DNA from: Sediminibacillus dalangtanensis | GTDB taxonomy: Bacteria > Bacillota > Bacilli > Bacillales > Amphibacillaceae | Assembly (NCBI RefSeq): GCF_017792025.1 | Contig: NZ_CP046956.1 | Coordinates: 1,240,001-1,304,000, forward strand | DNA: 64,000 nucleotides | Direction: 5' to 3' | In this document: positions 61,298 through 64,000 of the stretch, one piece after another | Layout of the letters: each line of letters starts with the position of its first letter | Numbering within the stretch: the first letter of the stretch is position 1 | Notes under the pieces: generated by a model | Seen by the model: the letters and a program-made list of their open reading frames with translations, nothing else | Databases searched by the model: none | What the model was told of the DNA's origin: nothing | Position numbers and translations under genes: made by a program

Positions 61298-62006
61298 AGC
61301 CTGGGACAAAAGCATCGTGACCAAAATAAAACCGAACGATACTACCATTCGTTCGGTTTTTTTGATGAGCAAAAAGCAAAACGTTTTACCCTATGAAAAG
61401 TGCAACTTTCCCCTCCGGCAAGGTACTTCGCTTTCCGCCGGCACGGCTTCAGCTAACTTGGCAAAGCATACCGCTTTGCCAAGTGGATCTTCAGCTCGCG
61501 CTCATCCCGCTGGAGTCTTCATACCTTGCCTCCGTTAGATCGAGATACCTTCTCTTTGGATGTGTTTTTCGTTTTGCCTATTGCCTTTACGATAGAAAGC
61601 TGAGCTGCATGGAAGTCGCCTTTTTATGCTATTGTCCAATCTCTAAAGAATAAAGGCCCCCCATGCTGATTTTCCGTTTTCTTCCCTGTTTGGATACCTA
61701 TCAGCCAATAGAAAAATACGGTTCATCTATCGTGTGGAAATCAGAGCCCAAAAACATAGCGAAGGCAAGATACGGAGACTCCGACGGGAACAGCACGAGC
61801 TGAAAATCCCGCAAGAAAGCGGTTGGTGCTTTCGGAGGAAGTTGAAGCCGTGCCCGTGGAACGCGTAGTATCTTACCGTAGCGATTCGAAGCACGCAACA
61901 AACAACAGGATAAAACGAGAGTATACAAATACAAACCGAACGAATTTAATTGGCATTTAGAATTCGTTCGGTTTGTTCTTAAATGGCCATGCTTTTGTCC
62001 CGGCCT
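61298..62006. repeat. MITE-like element, full-length copy (709 bp)
   Basis: Inverted ends: left AGCCTGGGACAAAAGCATCG, right (read inward) AGGCCGGGACAAAAGCATGG, each followed by AAACCGAACGA hairpins. Inside are two family-C palindromes in opposite orientation: 61416-61534 (inner hairpin ACTTGGCAAAG / CTTTGCCAAGT) and 61755-61895. The arms align with the 288-bp copy at 47715, but inverted. No protein-coding potential was found inside, so mobilisation would need a transposase elsewhere. Confidence 0.82.
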
Positions 62007-62059
62007 TTTTTATTCGTGCTGGTGTGTAATGTTTAGATCTCTTTATCTTAAAAAGCCGC

Positions 62060-62356
62060 TTAATCAGCCAATTTTAATGCTGCTTTAGAAGTTTTTAGGT
62101 CGACCTCAAGCTGTTCTTCCAAATCACTTGGATGATAATAGCCCTTGTCGATCATATATTGGCTTATTTTTTCATGGGCTTCGATTGCGTAGTTCAGTTG
62201 TGTACGTAAAACATCTCTTACTTCCGGAGTTGCTGCCTCGGTCAGCGCAAAAGTCATATTCCGGACAGCGGATTTTGTGGTAATCAAAAAATCAGTAGCA
62301 ATAACTTGATCTGTCATTCCACTCAATCCAGCAACTTTTTGCAGCATATTTGTCAT
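62060..62356 (-). CDS. CotF-family spore coat protein
   Basis: 98 residues. The CotF (ferritin-like helical) pattern is MTDQVIATDFLITTKSAVRN, MTFALTEAATPEVRDVLRTQ, AHEKISQYMIDKGYYHPSDL. It is translated two bases after the small upstream CotF-like gene, with GAGGAGG inside that gene's end. Paralogous to the divergent gene at 62920-63279. Expected in the spore coat made in the mother cell. Confidence 0.92.
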   Translation of the reverse strand: MTNMLQKVAGLSGMTDQVIATDFLITTKSAVRNMTFALTEAATPEVRDVLRTQLNYAIEAHEKISQYMIDKGYYHPSDLEEQLEVDLKTSKAALKLAD

Positions 62357-62357
62357 G

Positions 62358-62561
62358 TTAATTCCTCCTCTTTTGTTTTAACAGCTGATTCAATTGTTCT
62401 ACATGCACTTTCCCCTCGCTGACATCCCTTTCCAAAATCGACTTCAGCTGATCACATCCTACCAGTCCGTGCATGGTGGCCGACTTTGTCAGACACAAAT
62501 TTTTGAAGGTAATTATTTCATGCAGTTCTAATCGTTCATGGAGCGCTAATTGATCTGACAT
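62358..62561 (-). CDS. Small CotF-like N-terminal partner protein
   Basis: 67 residues, helical: LALHERLELHEIITFKNLCL, TKSATMHGLVGCDQLKSILE. This is the short helical partner seen beside CotF homologs in the yraD-yraG type clusters of Bacillus. ATG 62561 is preferred over 62579 because GGATGTGA precedes it. Same order as the mirrored pair at 62697-63279. Confidence 0.8.
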   Translation of the reverse strand: MSDQLALHERLELHEIITFKNLCLTKSATMHGLVGCDQLKSILERDVSEGKVHVEQLNQLLKQKRRN

Positions 62562-62696
62562 TTGTTCACATCCAATCATCTGCTTTTTTATTAGATTGCT
62601 TTCTTTCCTCGAAATTATTCGTTGGAGCAGTTGTGCATAGACTTCCTGGATTGAGACAAAATATCAATTAGTTCAATACATTTTAGGAGGATTCCG

Positions 62697-62903
62697 ATGG
62701 GACAGGAAGACTTAGCTTTTCATGAAACAATGGATCTGCATGAACTATTGAATCTAAAGACCGTGGCCTTGCTGAAGTCCAAAATGATGCAAGGAATCGT
62801 GTTTGATCAGGATCTTCGCGCTATGCTGGAAAAAAACGTCCAACTGTCGATTATGGACATCAAACAGCTTCAGCGTCTTTATCCATACGCAAAGACACAG
62901 TAA
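62697..62903 (+). CDS. Small CotF-like partner protein, divergent copy
   Basis: 68 residues, paralog of the gene at 62358-62561: LAFHETMDLHELLNLKTVAL, LKSKMMQGIVFDQDLRAMLE. AGGAGGATTCC precedes the ATG. It faces away from its paralog across about 135 bases that must hold both promoters. Confidence 0.82.
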   Translation: MGQEDLAFHETMDLHELLNLKTVALLKSKMMQGIVFDQDLRAMLEKNVQLSIMDIKQLQRLYPYAKTQ

Positions 62904-62919
62904 AAATGGGGTGTAACAA

Positions 62920-63279
62920 ATGAATGATTACTTAGATCCAATCAATTCGGTTGGCATGCCGGAGAAAATCGATTCAGCGATAGCGCTAGACTTGCTTATT
63001 ACAATCAAAGAAGCCATACGTAACTATTCTGTAGCTTTGACAGAGGCTGCCAGTCCGGAGGTCAGGACGACCATCCGCAATCAAATGGAAGCTGCCCTTG
63101 ATTTTCAGGAAGAAATCACTAATTTGCTGGTAAGGAAAAAGTGGTTTCATCCGTATGATGTAGCTGAACAGCAAATGCTTGATTTGAAGTCCGCCCAGAC
63201 GGCGGTCGATATAGCTGGACTGGACCTCTTCCCGGAAAACAATAATCGAAAAGGGTTGTTCCCAACACCGCCGCAATAA
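62920..63279 (+). CDS. CotF-family spore coat protein, divergent copy
   Basis: 119 residues, paralog of the gene at 62060-62356: EKIDSAIALDLLITIKEAIR, YSVALTEAASPEVRTTIRNQ, WFHPYDVAEQQMLDLKSAQ, with an extra C-terminal tail ENNNRKGLFPTPPQ. GGGGTGTAAC precedes the ATG. Expected to be incorporated in the spore coat. Confidence 0.92.
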   Translation: MNDYLDPINSVGMPEKIDSAIALDLLITIKEAIRNYSVALTEAASPEVRTTIRNQMEAALDFQEEITNLLVRKKWFHPYDVAEQQMLDLKSAQTAVDIAGLDLFPENNNRKGLFPTPPQ

Positions 63280-63304
63280 GAAAATAACGGAGGAGATAGA
63301 CACC

Positions 63305-64000
63305 ATGAAAGCAGTAACATACCAAGGAGTGAAAAATGTTGCCGTCAAAGACGTCGAAGCTCCTAAAATACAAAAGGCTGACGACGTCATTGTAAAACTG
63401 ACCCATACCGCCATTTGCGGCTCCGATCTACACTTGATTCATGGCATGATCCCGAACACCCAGGAAAATTACATCATCGGACATGAACCAATGGGAATTG
63501 TGGAAGAAGCAGGGCCGGAGGTTACGAATGTGAAAAAAGGCGACCGTGTCGTGGTGCCGTTCAATGTCAGCTGTGGGAAGTGCTGGTTTTGTGAAAACCA
63601 ACTGGAAAGCCAGTGCGATAACGCCAATGATAATGGGGAGATGGGTGCCTATTTTGGTTACTCGGGGACCACAGGAGGCTATCCTGGCGGTCAAGCGGAA
63701 TACATGCGTGTTCCATATGGAAACTTCACCCCCTTCAAAATTCCGGAGGATAGTGAAGTGAACGACGATAACCTGGTGTTACTCTCCGATGCCGGTACCA
63801 CAGCTTACTGGAGTGTCGATAACTCCGGCATGAAAGAAGGCGATACAGTCGTTATTTTGGGCTGCGGTCCGATCGGGCTGTTGGCTCAGAAGTTTGCCTG
63901 GCTAAAAGGAGCAAAGAGGGTAATCGCCGTTGACTATGTCGGTTATCGACTGGAACATGCCAAGCGCACCAATCGAGTGGAAGTCGTCAACTTTGAAGAC
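63305..64000 (+). CDS. Zinc-dependent alcohol dehydrogenase (AdhB-like), truncated by window end
   Basis: 232 residues visible from ATG 63305, eight bases after GGAGGAG; no stop before 64000. Catalytic zinc ligands: TAICGSDLH and GHEPMG; structural zinc lobe CGKCWFCENQLESQC; NAD motif VVILGCGPIGLLAQ. It groups with glutathione-independent formaldehyde-dehydrogenase-like ADHs. In B. subtilis adhB lies inside the yraGF-adhB-yraED coat cluster, matching this neighbourhood, so expression during sporulation is plausible. Confidence 0.92.
   Translation, partial: MKAVTYQGVKNVAVKDVEAPKIQKADDVIVKLTHTAICGSDLHLIHGMIPNTQENYIIGHEPMGIVEEAGPEVTNVKKGDRVVVPFNVSCGKCWFCENQLESQCDNANDNGEMGAYFGYSGTTGGYPGGQAEYMRVPYGNFTPFKIPEDSEVNDDNLVLLSDAGTTAYWSVDNSGMKEGDTVVILGCGPIGLLAQKFAWLKGAKRVIAVDYVGYRLEHAKRTNRVEVVNFED

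Noticed and set aside
61272..61653. Two plus-strand frames after yhfW
   Set aside because: They are translations of the MITE-like element.

Overview
The window looks like chromosome from an endospore-forming, halotolerant low-GC Firmicute of the Bacillaceae (a relative of Virgibacillus, Oceanobacillus, Halobacillus or Terribacillus). The grounds are strong AGGAGG ribosome sites with many GTG/TTG starts, S-box (SAM-I) riboswitches, a PerR-like box, a sigma-B-like promoter, a Spo0E-type phosphatase, CotF coat proteins and much compatible-solute metabolism (two BCCT carriers, a betaine/carnitine ABC importer, carnitine-to-betaine enzymes, ectoine utilisation). No rRNA, tRNA or CRISPR array was recognised. 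The genus is inference; the family-level call is firm.

Layout: 1-0.7 kb is the end of a BCCT carrier. 0.9-5.3 kb holds a methyltransferase, an IS110-family insertion with a likely bridge RNA, an acetyltransferase and a DEAD-box helicase, followed by three large palindromes. 5.6-14.7 kb is a set of small housekeeping and hypothetical genes, a DinG/XPD-type helicase (YpvA-like), a paired SMR exporter, a lipoprotein and a PrmA-like methyltransferase. 15-19.6 kb has a sodium symporter, a YhfK-like protein, a 52-bp tandem repeat array (about 12.5 units) and small proteins. 19.7-22.5 kb is metNPQ behind a SAM riboswitch. 22.6-34.3 kb contains YwbE, a Cof phosphatase, an unrecognised 444-aa CxxC protein, an Ntn-hydrolase, a Spo0E-like protein, a stress SDR and a nine-gene run of small enzymes with one frameshifted member. 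34.6-38.2 kb has a P1B-4 metal ATPase behind a PerR-like box and a YxjG-type methionine synthase behind a second SAM riboswitch.

The most coherent system is 38.3-49.5 kb. A TetR regulator precedes cdhC-cdhA-cdhB (3-dehydrocarnitine cleavage, L-carnitine dehydrogenase, betainyl-CoA thioesterase), a three-gene glycine betaine/carnitine ABC importer, a CocE/S15-type hydrolase and a convergent BCCT carrier. Near-identical 19-bp operators lie in the 17-bp spacers of matching TTGAAA-N17-TATAGT promoters before both the regulator and cdhC, with a third copy just downstream. This suggests a self-contained regulon that imports carnitine and converts it to the osmoprotectant glycine betaine. At 55.2-58.4 kb, eutB-eutC-doeA gives an incomplete ectoine/hydroxyectoine-degradation cassette.

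The rest is a lipoprotein combining a ComEC-like nuclease domain with a ComEA-like HhH domain (frameshifted), DUF3006, an LLM oxidoreductase, a HAD gene broken by a stop codon, a quinone oxidoreductase, a phosphotransferase, a FAD-Rieske fusion (YhfW-like), and divergent CotF gene pairs followed by an alcohol dehydrogenase cut by the window end. Intergenic space carries several repeat families: a MITE-like element with about 40-bp inverted ends, and three Bacillaceae-type palindromic repeats.
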